A stretch of DNA of 64,000 nucleotides from Exobacillus caeni. GTDB taxonomy: Bacteria; Bacillota; Bacilli; Bacillales; Guptibacillaceae. Shown in pieces: positions 16,265 to 25,368 of this stretch (positions within the stretch are counted from its first letter, which is position 1; every line of letters starts with the position of its first letter). Below the pieces are notes generated by a model that saw nothing but the letters and a program-made list of their open reading frames with translations, searched no databases and was not told the origin of the DNA. The DNA is taken from assembly GCF_005747095.1 (NCBI RefSeq), contig NZ_SWLG01000003.1, positions 1-64,000 on the forward strand, in the 5' to 3' direction. The position numbers and the translations under genes are program-made.

Positions 16265-19012
16265 ATGAACACTATTACACCACAAACGGTGAAGCGAGAA
16301 AACTACATCGATCTTACTGGAAGGTGGGAAGTGTTGATTGATTTCAATAATGAAGTGAAAGAAATTTCCCAACTGAACCAAATGACTAAATGGCAGCCAT
16401 TAAACGTTCCGGGGTGCTGGGAACAAATAGAGTCGAATAAATTGGCTGAAGGTCCTGTATGGTACAAAAAACGTTTTCTCGTACCTCACTCCTGGAACAA
16501 TTCTCCTGCTTCGCTATCTTTTGAGGGTGTTAATTATTTCTGTGAAATATGGGTTAATGGAAAGGAAGCAGGAACACATGAAGGAGGATGGAATGGATTT
16601 GAAATAAATGTAACCGATTACATAGTCCCCGAATCCGAAAATGAAGTAGTGTTGAAAGTTTACAAGCAGGGTGAAAAATATCCTGTGCGTGAATGCCTTG
16701 CTGGTTTTTTCCCGGATGTAGGAGTAGTGTTTGGAGGGATATGGAAACCTGTCGCCCTTAAAAAAACCCCTGAAATAAAAATAAACGATATTTTTATAAA
16801 GCCAAGAATCAAAGAAAAGCAAATTATAACTGAATATAAAGTGGAGACTGTTACAGCAAAAGAACACGATTCAATTATTCGTTTAACAGTATTCGATCCT
16901 AATGGAAATATCGCTGGAAATAAAGAGGAAACGTTGCCATTTTCCAGTACCACATGTACTTACAATACAGCAGTCCCAATGAATGGTCCACTGGCCTTGT
17001 GGGACATGGAATCACCAGAATTATATAAATTAAAAGTGGAAATTCTTGTAGATGACAAAACGGTAAACATCACAGAAGAAACTTTTGGGATGCGAGAAGT
17101 TACTATTTTGGGAGATCAAATCTATTTGAACGGCAAATCGATTTATTTAAGGGGAGTGTTGCATTGGGGCTGGTACGGTGACCATATTGCTCCTACCCCT
17201 ACAGAAGAAGAGATTAGAAATGAACTGCAGCATGTAAAAGAAAGTGGTTTCAACTTAGTGAAACATTGCCTCTATATTCCAACGAAAGAATACCTTCAAA
17301 TTGCTGACGAAATGGGAATCCTGATCTGGCAAGAATTGCCGATGTGGCTTCCTGAAGTAAATGATGAGTTTGAGAAGCGAGTATTTTACCAATACGAGAG
17401 AATCATCTCAGAAATCCGCAACCACCCTTCTATCATCATGTGGACCCTTGGATGTGAACTAAATCATCAGGTGAATGCATCATTCCTGGAAACGATATTT
17501 AATAAGGCCAAAAAGTTGACTGATAATGCTGTTATTAGGGATAACAGCGGTTCAGGGGAATGTTACGGCGGTTTATTAAAAGAACATGCAGATTTTTACG
17601 ATTACCATTTTTATAATGATATACATTTTTATCGAGATTTAATAAACCAGTTTGCGGGAAGCTGGCGTGAAAAAAAGCCATGGTTGTTCGGAGAATTTTG
17701 TGACTATGATACATATCGAAACTTAGACGGAATCAGAGAACATTTTAATGGAGAATTGCCCTGGTGGCTCAAAGATGATTTACAGGAAAATCCGGGCTCA
17801 AAGGAGACTAGATGGCACTGGTATCGCCAGGAAGAAAAGATGTCAAATCTCAACCTTCCGTTTACGAACAAAGATCTGGCTGAAAACTCGATCAGAAGTG
17901 CCTTTGCTTATCGGAAAGCAGTGTTGGAGCTGGTTCGCAGCTACCAACAAATCACAGGTTATGTTCTTACTTCGATAAAAGGAAACCCAATCGCAACAAG
18001 TTCTATATTTGATGATTTTGGTATGCCGAATCACGAACCCGATTGTTTCCAGAGTTTTAATGAAGAAACGATTTTAACATTAACCTGGGATAATCGCCGG
18101 AACTGGGTTAACGGAGGTGACCGCCTGATAAACTGGGATCATTTTAACTATTTTTCTGGCGAAGAAATACGTCCACATATCTTTCTGTCTCACTATGGTG
18201 ATGAACCAATTATTAATACCTGTCTTCAATGGAATTGTGTTCAGGAAAACGGCTTACAGATCGCAAATGGCAGTGTAGAGATTCGAAGCTTCGGAGACGG
18301 GGAAGCGAAAGAGCTCGGCGTGGCTGAGTTTTTTGCTCCAGAAGTTACAAAGCCGATGAAACTGATTTTTCAAGCTGAATTGGAATGGGAAGGAAAAACA
18401 ATAAAAAACAGATGGTCATTCTGGGTGTTCCCGAATATTTTACAACCAAAAGACTTTGACAGAACGTTGATTGATGATCCGCTTCATCTATTAAATGGAC
18501 TATTAAAACGTCATCCGTCTCTTTCTTATGAACACCATGTTAAGGAGATTTCAGATCATAAAAGCGTTATTGTGACTACTATGCTGCGGCCTGACCATTA
18601 TCGATTTATGGAAGAGGGAGGAAAAGTAGTTTATATACAGCGGGGCGAAGGAGAATTTCCAATTAACAAAGTGCCGTTCTGGAGAGAGTCTATCCAGCTG
18701 TTTTATTCACATCCTTTGATGAATTTGTTTCCACATGAGCAGCATACTGGCCTGGCGTTTTATGGCATAGCTACTGACACTGCCTTCGATTTTCATGGAA
18801 TGGAAGGATTCAAACCGATTATGGGCAGATTGGATGCAAGAACGTTTGAATTAAGTCATTACATGGCTCAGAAAGAAATCGGAAAAGGATTACTGATCGC
18901 AACGACCCTGAGGTTTGAAGGAGGACTGGGTGCTGAGCCGGACGGTATAGATCTCAATCCAGCCGGAAGTTACTGGCTTGAGTCGTTAATACTAAAAAAT
19001 TTGCATAAATAG
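16265..19012 (+). CDS. GH2-family glycoside hydrolase
   Basis: 915-residue cytoplasmic GH2 enzyme with no signal peptide. Domain order: jelly-roll sugar-binding domain (about 15-175), Ig-like domain (about 185-275), TIM barrel (about 280-600), then C-terminal beta domains. Glu398 in TLGCELN is the expected acid/base and Glu477 in WLFGEFCDYD the expected nucleophile. The residue before the acid/base is Cys instead of the nearly invariant clan GH-A Asn, which normally contacts the sugar 2-hydroxyl, so specificity may be unusual. ATG 16265 is chosen because GGAGAGG sits 8 bases upstream; a GTG at 16256 is too close to it. It follows the LacI gene by 21 bases. Substrate unknown (beta-galactoside, beta-glucuronide or other). 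Confidence 0.87.
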   Translation: MNTITPQTVKRENYIDLTGRWEVLIDFNNEVKEISQLNQMTKWQPLNVPGCWEQIESNKLAEGPVWYKKRFLVPHSWNNSPASLSFEGVNYFCEIWVNGKEAGTHEGGWNGFEINVTDYIVPESENEVVLKVYKQGEKYPVRECLAGFFPDVGVVFGGIWKPVALKKTPEIKINDIFIKPRIKEKQIITEYKVETVTAKEHDSIIRLTVFDPNGNIAGNKEETLPFSSTTCTYNTAVPMNGPLALWDMESPELYKLKVEILVDDKTVNITEETFGMREVTILGDQIYLNGKSIYLRGVLHWGWYGDHIAPTPTEEEIRNELQHVKESGFNLVKHCLYIPTKEYLQIADEMGILIWQELPMWLPEVNDEFEKRVFYQYERIISEIRNHPSIIMWTLGCELNHQVNASFLETIFNKAKKLTDNAVIRDNSGSGECYGGLLKEHADFYDYHFYNDIHFYRDLINQFAGSWREKKPWLFGEFCDYDTYRNLDGIREHFNGELPWWLKDDLQENPGSKETRWHWYRQEEKMSNLNLPFTNKDLAENSIRSAFAYRKAVLELVRSYQQITGYVLTSIKGNPIATSSIFDDFGMPNHEPDCFQSFNEETILTLTWDNRRNWVNGGDRLINWDHFNYFSGEEIRPHIFLSHYGDEPIINTCLQWNCVQENGLQIANGSVEIRSFGDGEAKELGVAEFFAPEVTKPMKLIFQAELEWEGKTIKNRWSFWVFPNILQPKDFDRTLIDDPLHLLNGLLKRHPSLSYEHHVKEISDHKSVIVTTMLRPDHYRFMEEGGKVVYIQRGEGEFPINKVPFWRESIQLFYSHPLMNLFPHEQHTGLAFYGIATDTAFDFHGMEGFKPIMGRLDARTFELSHYMAQKEIGKGLLIATTLRFEGGLGAEPDGIDLNPAGSYWLESLILKNLHK

Positions 19013-19027
19013 GGAGGAGGGAAATCA

Positions 19028-20164
19028 ATGGTGATGGGATATAGTAGTCTTGCAGACCTGGCAAGAATAAGAAATTGCAAAAGAAAAAGGTTTTCAAGTT
19101 ACGACCGTACTGGCGGAAATTATGACTGGATAGAATTTGCAGCCAATGAGACAAAAGTTATCGCAGAAATGAAAGGAGCAGGAAGTATCCGTCATATCTG
19201 GTGTACGATGTTTCCGCCATCTGGGGAAGATCTTTATTTGCGGAAGGTACTAATCAGAATGTATTGGGATAATGAGAGCAATCCGAGTGTTGAGGTTCCG
19301 ATCGGGGATTTTTTCGGAATGGGACATGGAATTTCAAAAGATTTTTGGTCCCTTCCGTTGTCAATGTCCCCTGATGGGGGGAGGGGGTTTAACTGCTTCT
19401 TTTCCATGCCCTATCAGGATGGGGCAAGGATAGAAGTTGTGAATGAGTGTGAATCCCAGTTAAATTTCTACTATTATATAGATTTTGAAGAGTACAATTC
19501 CCTTGAAAAAGATATCGGCCGTTTTCATGCCCAATGGCGAAGGGAAAACCCCACAGATTCCTGGGGGGCCGACATGCCTTTGAAAGAACCGCTTGGAGCA
19601 ACTAGTGGAGGGCAAAAGCACTTAATGGAAGTCTTGTGGAAAAAGCCTAATAAAAGTGGTGACGGTAACTATCTGATTTTAGAAGCGGAAGGAAGAGGCC
19701 ATTACATCGGATGTAATTTGAATATCGATTGTTATACCCAGGAAAAAAACAATTGGTATGGAGAAGGGGACGATATGATTTTCATTGACGGCGAGGAAAC
19801 CCCTTCTATTCATGGAACTGGTACAGAAGATTATTTTAACACCGCCTTTTGCCCCAGAGATGAATTTTGCACACCTTACTATGGGATTCACTTGAATTCT
19901 GGTGATGAAGAAAACCCATGGAGAGGCAAAAACTCTATGTACCGCTTTCACATCGAGGATCCAATTCATTTTGGAAAATCCATTAAAGTCACAATAGAGC
20001 ATGGACATGCAAATAAGTTAACGGGGGATTATTCAAGCACTGCTTACTGGTATCAGCTGGAGCCGCATAAACCTTTTCCTGAGATGCCCCCTGTTAGAGA
20101 AAGGCTTCCAAGAAAGTATAAAAAAAGAACAGTGCTTGATTTGATTGAACAGGAGGGTTACTAA
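19028..20164 (+). CDS. GH172 (DUF2961) furanosidase-like enzyme
   Basis: 378-residue DUF2961 protein, now classed as GH172. Characterised relatives act on alpha-D-fructofuranosides or alpha-D-arabinofuranosides. Two acidic residues matching the known catalytic pair of a Bifidobacterium enzyme are visible: Glu246 in YGEGDDM and Glu267 in GTGTEDYF, 21 residues apart as in the reference enzyme. Other family blocks are PIGDFFGMGH and NCFFSMPYQDGARIEV. No signal peptide, so cytoplasmic. GGGAGGAGGGAAATCA precedes the ATG, and the stop is immediately followed by the next gene. Together with GH127 it indicates furanose-containing substrate; which furanoside cannot be read from sequence. Confidence 0.87.
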   Translation: MVMGYSSLADLARIRNCKRKRFSSYDRTGGNYDWIEFAANETKVIAEMKGAGSIRHIWCTMFPPSGEDLYLRKVLIRMYWDNESNPSVEVPIGDFFGMGHGISKDFWSLPLSMSPDGGRGFNCFFSMPYQDGARIEVVNECESQLNFYYYIDFEEYNSLEKDIGRFHAQWRRENPTDSWGADMPLKEPLGATSGGQKHLMEVLWKKPNKSGDGNYLILEAEGRGHYIGCNLNIDCYTQEKNNWYGEGDDMIFIDGEETPSIHGTGTEDYFNTAFCPRDEFCTPYYGIHLNSGDEENPWRGKNSMYRFHIEDPIHFGKSIKVTIEHGHANKLTGDYSSTAYWYQLEPHKPFPEMPPVRERLPRKYKKRTVLDLIEQEGY

Positions 20165-21274
20165 ATGGAAGGGCATGGGCGTCATACCCCAATAGGTAGT
20201 TCTTATCGAATAGCTGTTGTTGGCCTTGGGGAAGGGAAGGGATTGATAAAGGGTTTGGACGGGCATCCGGAGCTGACTGTTCAAGCCATCTGTGATATTG
20301 ATAAAAATTCAGTAGAAAGAGTACAAAAGCAATTCCATATTCCGGAGGTGTTCACGAACCTTGATACACTGCTCGCAGAGTCTAAAGTAGATATAATAGC
20401 GATTTATACACCAGACCAGTTGCATATAGAACATATTAGGAAATCTCTTGAAGGCGGTAAGCACGTACTTTGCACAAAGCCATTAGTAAACTCATTGAGA
20501 GAAGCAAAAGAAGTGGTAGATCTGACAAGAATGTTTCCAGATCTTCAGTTGATGGTCGGTCAAAGTTCACGATTTTTTGGATCAATGCAATATCAAAGAA
20601 AGGCTTTTGAGGAAGGAAAGCTAGGAGAATTAAGTTACGTAGAAGCCCACTATGTCCATGACATGAGATGGTTTTATGGCAATAGGCCCTGGGCACGTGA
20701 AGGCGGCTTTGATTTATTGTTTGGAGGATGCTCTCATCCAGTTGATCTTGTTAGATGGTATATGGGAGATGTGGAAGAGGTATTCGCTTATGCCAATAGA
20801 TCATTGATCGGGGAGGAAGCAAATTTTCAGGGAGAGGATACTTTCGTTATCAGCTTGAAGTTTAAGAATGGAAAAATAGGCAGAGTTCTTGGTATGTATG
20901 GGCTCGAACATCCCCATCAGACAAGGCCATGGATTGAGGTAGGGGTTTATGGTACAGATGGTACATTTATATCTAAGTATCCACAGCTTGAATCGATCGT
21001 CAAGCTGAAAGGGGAGAATGAAAGGATCGAATCTTATTTTGAGGATTCTTACCACTATTTTCAGTTTGAGGGCATTAATCATCATGCGGGTGAGTTTGTA
21101 AACTATATGGAGTATTTTTCCCGATGTATCACTAAAGGAGAAAAGACAATGCCGGATGCGGAAGATGGCTTCAAGACAATCGCCACACTGGAAGCTATAC
21201 GGGAATCTATTAAAACCGGCAAACCTGAAAAAGTAAGTGAACTAACCACATCCATAGGACTGATGGATAGGTGA
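20165..21274 (+). CDS. Gfo/Idh/MocA-family NAD(P)-dependent oxidoreductase 1
   Basis: 369-residue two-domain dehydrogenase. The Rossmann part begins near residue 14 (RIAVVGLGEGKGLIKGL) and contains the motif HVLCTKPL (about 101-108), where EKP is usual, so the Glu is replaced by Thr. The C-terminal alpha/beta domain follows with GGFDLLFGGCSHPVDLVRW, whose His fits the usual catalytic position. Such enzymes often oxidise sugars or glycosides at C3. The ATG directly follows the GH172 stop, and its own stop overlaps the GTG of the next gene (GTGA), so the three are translationally coupled. Confidence 0.85.
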   Translation: MEGHGRHTPIGSSYRIAVVGLGEGKGLIKGLDGHPELTVQAICDIDKNSVERVQKQFHIPEVFTNLDTLLAESKVDIIAIYTPDQLHIEHIRKSLEGGKHVLCTKPLVNSLREAKEVVDLTRMFPDLQLMVGQSSRFFGSMQYQRKAFEEGKLGELSYVEAHYVHDMRWFYGNRPWAREGGFDLLFGGCSHPVDLVRWYMGDVEEVFAYANRSLIGEEANFQGEDTFVISLKFKNGKIGRVLGMYGLEHPHQTRPWIEVGVYGTDGTFISKYPQLESIVKLKGENERIESYFEDSYHYFQFEGINHHAGEFVNYMEYFSRCITKGEKTMPDAEDGFKTIATLEAIRESIKTGKPEKVSELTTSIGLMDR

Positions 21275-23385
21275 TTGCAGAAAGATATCTTCATAAAGTG
21301 TATGGAGGGTGGCTTGGAAAGATAATCGGAGTCCGGCATGGTGCTCCGATTGAAGGATGGTCATATGAACAAATACAGGATGAGTTCGGTGATATTAAAA
21401 CTTACTTAAAATGTGTAGAAAATTTTGCTGCAGATGATGACTTGAACGGCCCAATTTTCTTTCTGAAATCATTGATCGATTACCCTTCCGGTTCATTGAC
21501 ACCACGAGAGATGGGGTATCATTTATTAAATTATGTGCCAGATGGCCATGGTTTCTTTTGGTGGGGAGGCTACGGAGTATCCTCTGAACATACAGCATAC
21601 CTTAATTTAAAATCACGAATAGATGCACCTTTATCAGGTTCATCCAATCTTAATGGCAAGGTAGTTTCACAGCAGATCGGCGGACAGATCTTCAGCGATG
21701 TCTGGGGGCTTGTATGTCCAGGCCATCCTTCCAAAGCTGCTCAATTGGCAGGAATGATGTCATCTGTTACCCATGACGGGGAGGCAGTCTATGGAGGGAA
21801 ATTTATAGCTGCATGTGTAGCAGCAGCTTTTGAAGCAGAGAGTGTACAAGAGATAATCGGAGAAGCGCTATCTGTGATTCCATCTAAAAGCCAGTATGCG
21901 ACTATGATCAGGGAACTGATGGAATTTCATTCATTAAATAAAGACGACTGGCGCTCCTGCTTTCAGTTAGTACAGCGAAATTTTGGCTATGACCATTATC
22001 CAGGGAACTGCCATGTTATACCGAATGCCGCCATCGTAGTTCTTTCTTTGTTATACAGCAATGGAGAATTTTCAAAAGGTATTAACATCGGAAATATGTG
22101 TGGTTGGGACACAGACTGTAACGCAGGGAACATCGGAATGATTCTTGGCGTTTTCACTGGCCCGGAAATGATTGATGAGAAGTGGAAAACACCGATCAGG
22201 GATATTGTTGTATGCTCAAGTGTTGTTGGCTCTGAAAATATAGTGGATGTTCCTTCATTAACAAATACAACAGCATATCTGGGAAACCGGTTGATGAGAG
22301 GAGAAAGTACAAGATGTCCACAAAAGCTTGATTTTTCTAAAAGAGTGTTTGATTTTGAATTGCCTGGTTCTCTTCATGGGTTCCGCGGGAGAGATAACAA
22401 CAACGGAAAAGTGAAATTGGTAAACACGGATGAGATTGTTTTGAGTGGAAAAAGGGCCTTGAAAGTAATTTATACAGATACCGGTAGATCCACTGAATAC
22501 CAATGCTTTTATAAGACGTATTATAGTCCTGAAGAATTTGATGATAACCGGTATGAACCTGGCTTTTCTCCTTTAATAGTGGGTGGGCAAACGTTAAAGT
22601 TCCATGTTTTTTTTCCTGACTTTCAAGGCATTGAAGGAACAGTTTCCATATATATTAAAGATTATTATAGTCAATCTAACTATCATAGTAATGCTTATAG
22701 CATAAAAGAAGGAGAATGGGTTGAAATAATTTATACCATACCATTTTTAGACTCTGTATGTATTGAGGAAATAGGGGTTCAATGCAATTTAGCACAATCG
22801 CCAATTTCAAATTTTTATTTTTATGTTGATACAGTTACGATCGAGGGAAAACCCGATTACTATTTATCGTTCGATAAAGCTGTGGTGGAGAATTGGAGTG
22901 CTACCCAAAAGGAGATCAGTCAGTTTACGTATTTAAGGGGGAGTTGGGAACTGGAGGATGGCCATCTTGCCGGATCATTTTATAATGAATCTGCCGAGAT
23001 ATATACAGGAGATGTCTACTGGAAGGATTACGAGTTCGAAGTTAATTTTATGCCCGTTAATGGGTATGACCATCATATTTTGTTTAGAGTTCAAGGTGCG
23101 ATGAAGTCTTATAAGGCAGGTTTTTCAAGGGATCATCTTGTTATTTATAAAAAACAAAATCATGCACTATATACATTGAAAAGTATTCCGTATCAATGGC
23201 AACCTGAAGAATACGTGAATCTGAAGGTTATCGTATCTAAGCATCAAATAAGCGTTTTTCTGGAAGGGAAAAAAATAGTTGAAATTCAAGATGAAGAAAG
23301 ACCATACCTTTCAGGAATGATAGGGTTTGGAAATGACGGAGCAAGCCGTACAAAATACAAAGACTTTAGATTGAAGTGTTTTTAA
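21271..23385 (+). CDS. ADP-ribosylglycohydrolase-family protein with C-terminal jelly-roll modules
   Basis: 704-residue protein. Residues about 1-340 follow the ADP-ribosylglycohydrolase (DraG) pattern: GGWLGKIIGVRHGAPIEGW, acidic metal site ADDDLNG, and CGWDTDCNAGNIGMILG with the second Asp cluster. Residues about 345-525 form one beta-sandwich region. Residues about 530-704 form a concanavalin-like module resembling DUF1080/CBM66 domains (GSWELEDGHLAGSF, MIGFGNDGA). Family members cleave N- or O-ribosidic bonds using two metal ions. Here the sugar context suggests a riboside or other glycoside rather than ADP-ribosyl protein. It starts at GTG overlapping the previous stop; ribokinase follows after 13 bases. 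No signal peptide. Confidence 0.8.
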   Translation: MIAERYLHKVYGGWLGKIIGVRHGAPIEGWSYEQIQDEFGDIKTYLKCVENFAADDDLNGPIFFLKSLIDYPSGSLTPREMGYHLLNYVPDGHGFFWWGGYGVSSEHTAYLNLKSRIDAPLSGSSNLNGKVVSQQIGGQIFSDVWGLVCPGHPSKAAQLAGMMSSVTHDGEAVYGGKFIAACVAAAFEAESVQEIIGEALSVIPSKSQYATMIRELMEFHSLNKDDWRSCFQLVQRNFGYDHYPGNCHVIPNAAIVVLSLLYSNGEFSKGINIGNMCGWDTDCNAGNIGMILGVFTGPEMIDEKWKTPIRDIVVCSSVVGSENIVDVPSLTNTTAYLGNRLMRGESTRCPQKLDFSKRVFDFELPGSLHGFRGRDNNNGKVKLVNTDEIVLSGKRALKVIYTDTGRSTEYQCFYKTYYSPEEFDDNRYEPGFSPLIVGGQTLKFHVFFPDFQGIEGTVSIYIKDYYSQSNYHSNAYSIKEGEWVEIIYTIPFLDSVCIEEIGVQCNLAQSPISNFYFYVDTVTIEGKPDYYLSFDKAVVENWSATQKEISQFTYLRGSWELEDGHLAGSFYNESAEIYTGDVYWKDYEFEVNFMPVNGYDHHILFRVQGAMKSYKAGFSRDHLVIYKKQNHALYTLKSIPYQWQPEEYVNLKVIVSKHQISVFLEGKKIVEIQDEERPYLSGMIGFGNDGASRTKYKDFRLKCF

Positions 23386-23398
23386 AAGGAGGAAGGGT

Positions 23399-24355
23399 AT
23401 GAATGATGATTATTTATTAGTAGTAGGCAGTATTAACATGGATATCATGACATTCGTTAGCAGACATCCATTTCTCGGGGAGACGATTAAAGGAGAACAG
23501 GTTACATATACACCAGGAGGTAAGGGTGCTAACCAGGCTGTATCTGCCGCACAGACTGGCTCAAAGGTAATGTTAATGGGTGCAGTCGGGAATGATCATT
23601 TTCAAGAAAACTTAACGTCTAACTTGTTGAAGTATAACATTCCGACAGATTTTGTTGTAAAAAAGGAAATGGAAAGCTCCGGAATTGCATTTATCACAGT
23701 AGGCAACAGCGGGGAAAACACAATCATTATTTACGAGGGGGCGAATGGGAAGCTCAACAAAGAAGAAGTTGATTTATTATTATCCAATGAGGAAAATATG
23801 CCTTCAGCAGTATTGCTGCAAAATGAAATACCATGGGAAGTTAATGAACACATCTTAGGCTTTGCCCGCTATCATGGCATTAAAACCTACTATAATCCTG
23901 CGCCGGCATTCTCTATTCCTACAAAAGCTTTTAACGATGTAGACGTATTGATCGTGAATGAAACAGAGGCAGTTTTTTATACCGGAGTGCAGATTAAGAA
24001 TCGGGAAGACATCACTTATGCCATGAAGCGGCTGTTGGACCTTGGAGTAAAAGAGGTCATCTTAACACTTGGAGAACATGGGTGTATTTACTCTTCTTAT
24101 ATTGGCGAAAATCTGGTGATTCCAGGAGTGAAAGTGAAAGTTGTAGATACGACGGGTGCGGGAGATACGTTTATAGGTGCATTTGCTTCCCAACAGCAAA
24201 AGGGCGAGAATCTCAAGGAGTCACTTGAATACGCTTCGATCGCAGCAGCCATCACCTGTACGAAACAGGGTGCGCAGAATTCTATGCCAACAGATGTTCA
24301 AATCCGGATGTTTCAAGAGAAACAAAGAGCAATAGAAATAAACTCGCCAAACTAA
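23399..24355 (+). CDS. rbsK: Ribokinase (PfkB family)
   Basis: 318-residue PfkB kinase resembling RbsK. Features: VVGSINMDIM at the N-terminus, the TPGGKGANQAVSAAQTGSKV ribose-binding stretch (residues about 38-57), and the anion-hole/catalytic motif DTTGAGDTFIGAF (about 251-263) with the base Asp in GAGD. It would phosphorylate D-ribose, or a related pentose, at O5 with ATP. It directly follows the ADP-ribosylglycohydrolase-type gene in the LacI-controlled operon, and ribose pyranase is encoded at 32652. Specificity for ribose is likely but not proven; PfkB enzymes also take tagatose, fructose and deoxyribose derivatives. Confidence 0.87.
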   Translation: MNDDYLLVVGSINMDIMTFVSRHPFLGETIKGEQVTYTPGGKGANQAVSAAQTGSKVMLMGAVGNDHFQENLTSNLLKYNIPTDFVVKKEMESSGIAFITVGNSGENTIIIYEGANGKLNKEEVDLLLSNEENMPSAVLLQNEIPWEVNEHILGFARYHGIKTYYNPAPAFSIPTKAFNDVDVLIVNETEAVFYTGVQIKNREDITYAMKRLLDLGVKEVILTLGEHGCIYSSYIGENLVIPGVKVKVVDTTGAGDTFIGAFASQQQKGENLKESLEYASIAAAITCTKQGAQNSMPTDVQIRMFQEKQRAIEINSPN

Positions 24356-24401
24356 TGTTATTACCAAAACAGTTGCATCCGGATATTTAGTCGAAGGTTT
24401 A

Positions 24402-24415
24402 TGAAACCGGTTACA
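24402..24415. promoter_or_regulatory. LacI-type operator O4
   Basis: TGAAACCGGTTACA, one mismatch from the perfect site, in the 100-base gap before the second transporter operon. Confidence 0.75.
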
Positions 24416-24421
24416 TTTTAA

Positions 24422-24435
24422 TGTAACCGCTACCA
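24422..24435. promoter_or_regulatory. Degenerate LacI-type operator O5
   Basis: TGTAACCGCTACCA keeps the left half of the palindrome exactly and degrades in the right half. It lies 20 bases after the start of O4, on the same helical side. Confidence 0.5.
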
Positions 24436-24455
24436 TAAGAAAGGAGGCAGTTCTG

Positions 24456-25355
24456 ATGCAATTAAGTTATCTGAAAAAAAACAGATATTTGTATTTTATG
24501 TTAATTCCGGTCCTTCTCTGGTATCTCATTTTTATGTACGTGCCAATGTATGGTTTAATATTAGCTTTTCAAGATTATAACTTCAGCGCTGGATATTTTG
24601 GCAGTGAGTTTGTTGGTATGGAGAATTTGAAAATATTACTAAATGATCCTAGTTTTAGAAATGCTTTTGTAAACACACTCGTTATTAATTTCTACAGAAT
24701 TGTATTCGGATTTCCTCTTCCAGTAATTTTTGCACTGCTATTAAATGAAGTCTATCATATGAAGATTAAAAAAATTATTCAGACGGTCACATACCTTCCG
24801 CACTTTATTTCCTGGATCGTTCTGGCAGGAATATTAAACTCCCTGTTGGCGGTCGATTCAGGAATTGTTAATCTTTTGCTGGAAAAATTGGGTTTATCCC
24901 AGATTAACTTTTTTCTCGAAAATGATGTTTTTCGGCCAATGGTTATAATCACTGAAATTTGGAAGGAGATTGGGTGGAACACTATCATTTACCTTGCTGC
25001 AATAGCGGGGATCAACCCGGCGCTTTATGAAGCAGCGATTGTAGATGGGGCGAATAGGTTTCAAAGGATTTTGCATGTGACAGTACCGTGCATTCGTAAC
25101 GTTATTGCGATCATGCTCATTCTCCAGATCGGAAATATTCTTCAGATGGGTTTTGACCAAATTTATAACTTATACAACCCGGCGGTTTTTGAGTCATCGG
25201 ATATTATAGATACTTATATCGTCCGAAACTTGACTAACTCTTCTAACCTGAGTATTCCTGCAGCGGCAGGACTGATAAAATCATTTATTTGCTTTGGATT
25301 ATTAGTGATTGCTAATTATACTGCGAAGCGAATGGGAAATCAGGGAATTTATTAA
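24456..25355 (+). CDS. Carbohydrate ABC importer permease 2, LplB/YteP type
   Basis: 299-residue permease with six membrane segments, opening YLYFMLIPVLLWYLIFMYVP. The EAA loop reads YEAAIVDGANRFQRILHVTVPCIRN. Close relative of the protein at 9978 but without its long cytosolic arm. AAGGAGGCAG precedes the ATG. It begins the second transporter operon, behind operators O4 and O5, and is followed 13 bases later by the partner permease. The cognate ATPase is absent from the window. Confidence 0.92.
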   Translation: MQLSYLKKNRYLYFMLIPVLLWYLIFMYVPMYGLILAFQDYNFSAGYFGSEFVGMENLKILLNDPSFRNAFVNTLVINFYRIVFGFPLPVIFALLLNEVYHMKIKKIIQTVTYLPHFISWIVLAGILNSLLAVDSGIVNLLLEKLGLSQINFFLENDVFRPMVIITEIWKEIGWNTIIYLAAIAGINPALYEAAIVDGANRFQRILHVTVPCIRNVIAIMLILQIGNILQMGFDQIYNLYNPAVFESSDIIDTYIVRNLTNSSNLSIPAAAGLIKSFICFGLLVIANYTAKRMGNQGIY

Positions 25356-25368
25356 TGGGGGTGAGTAA

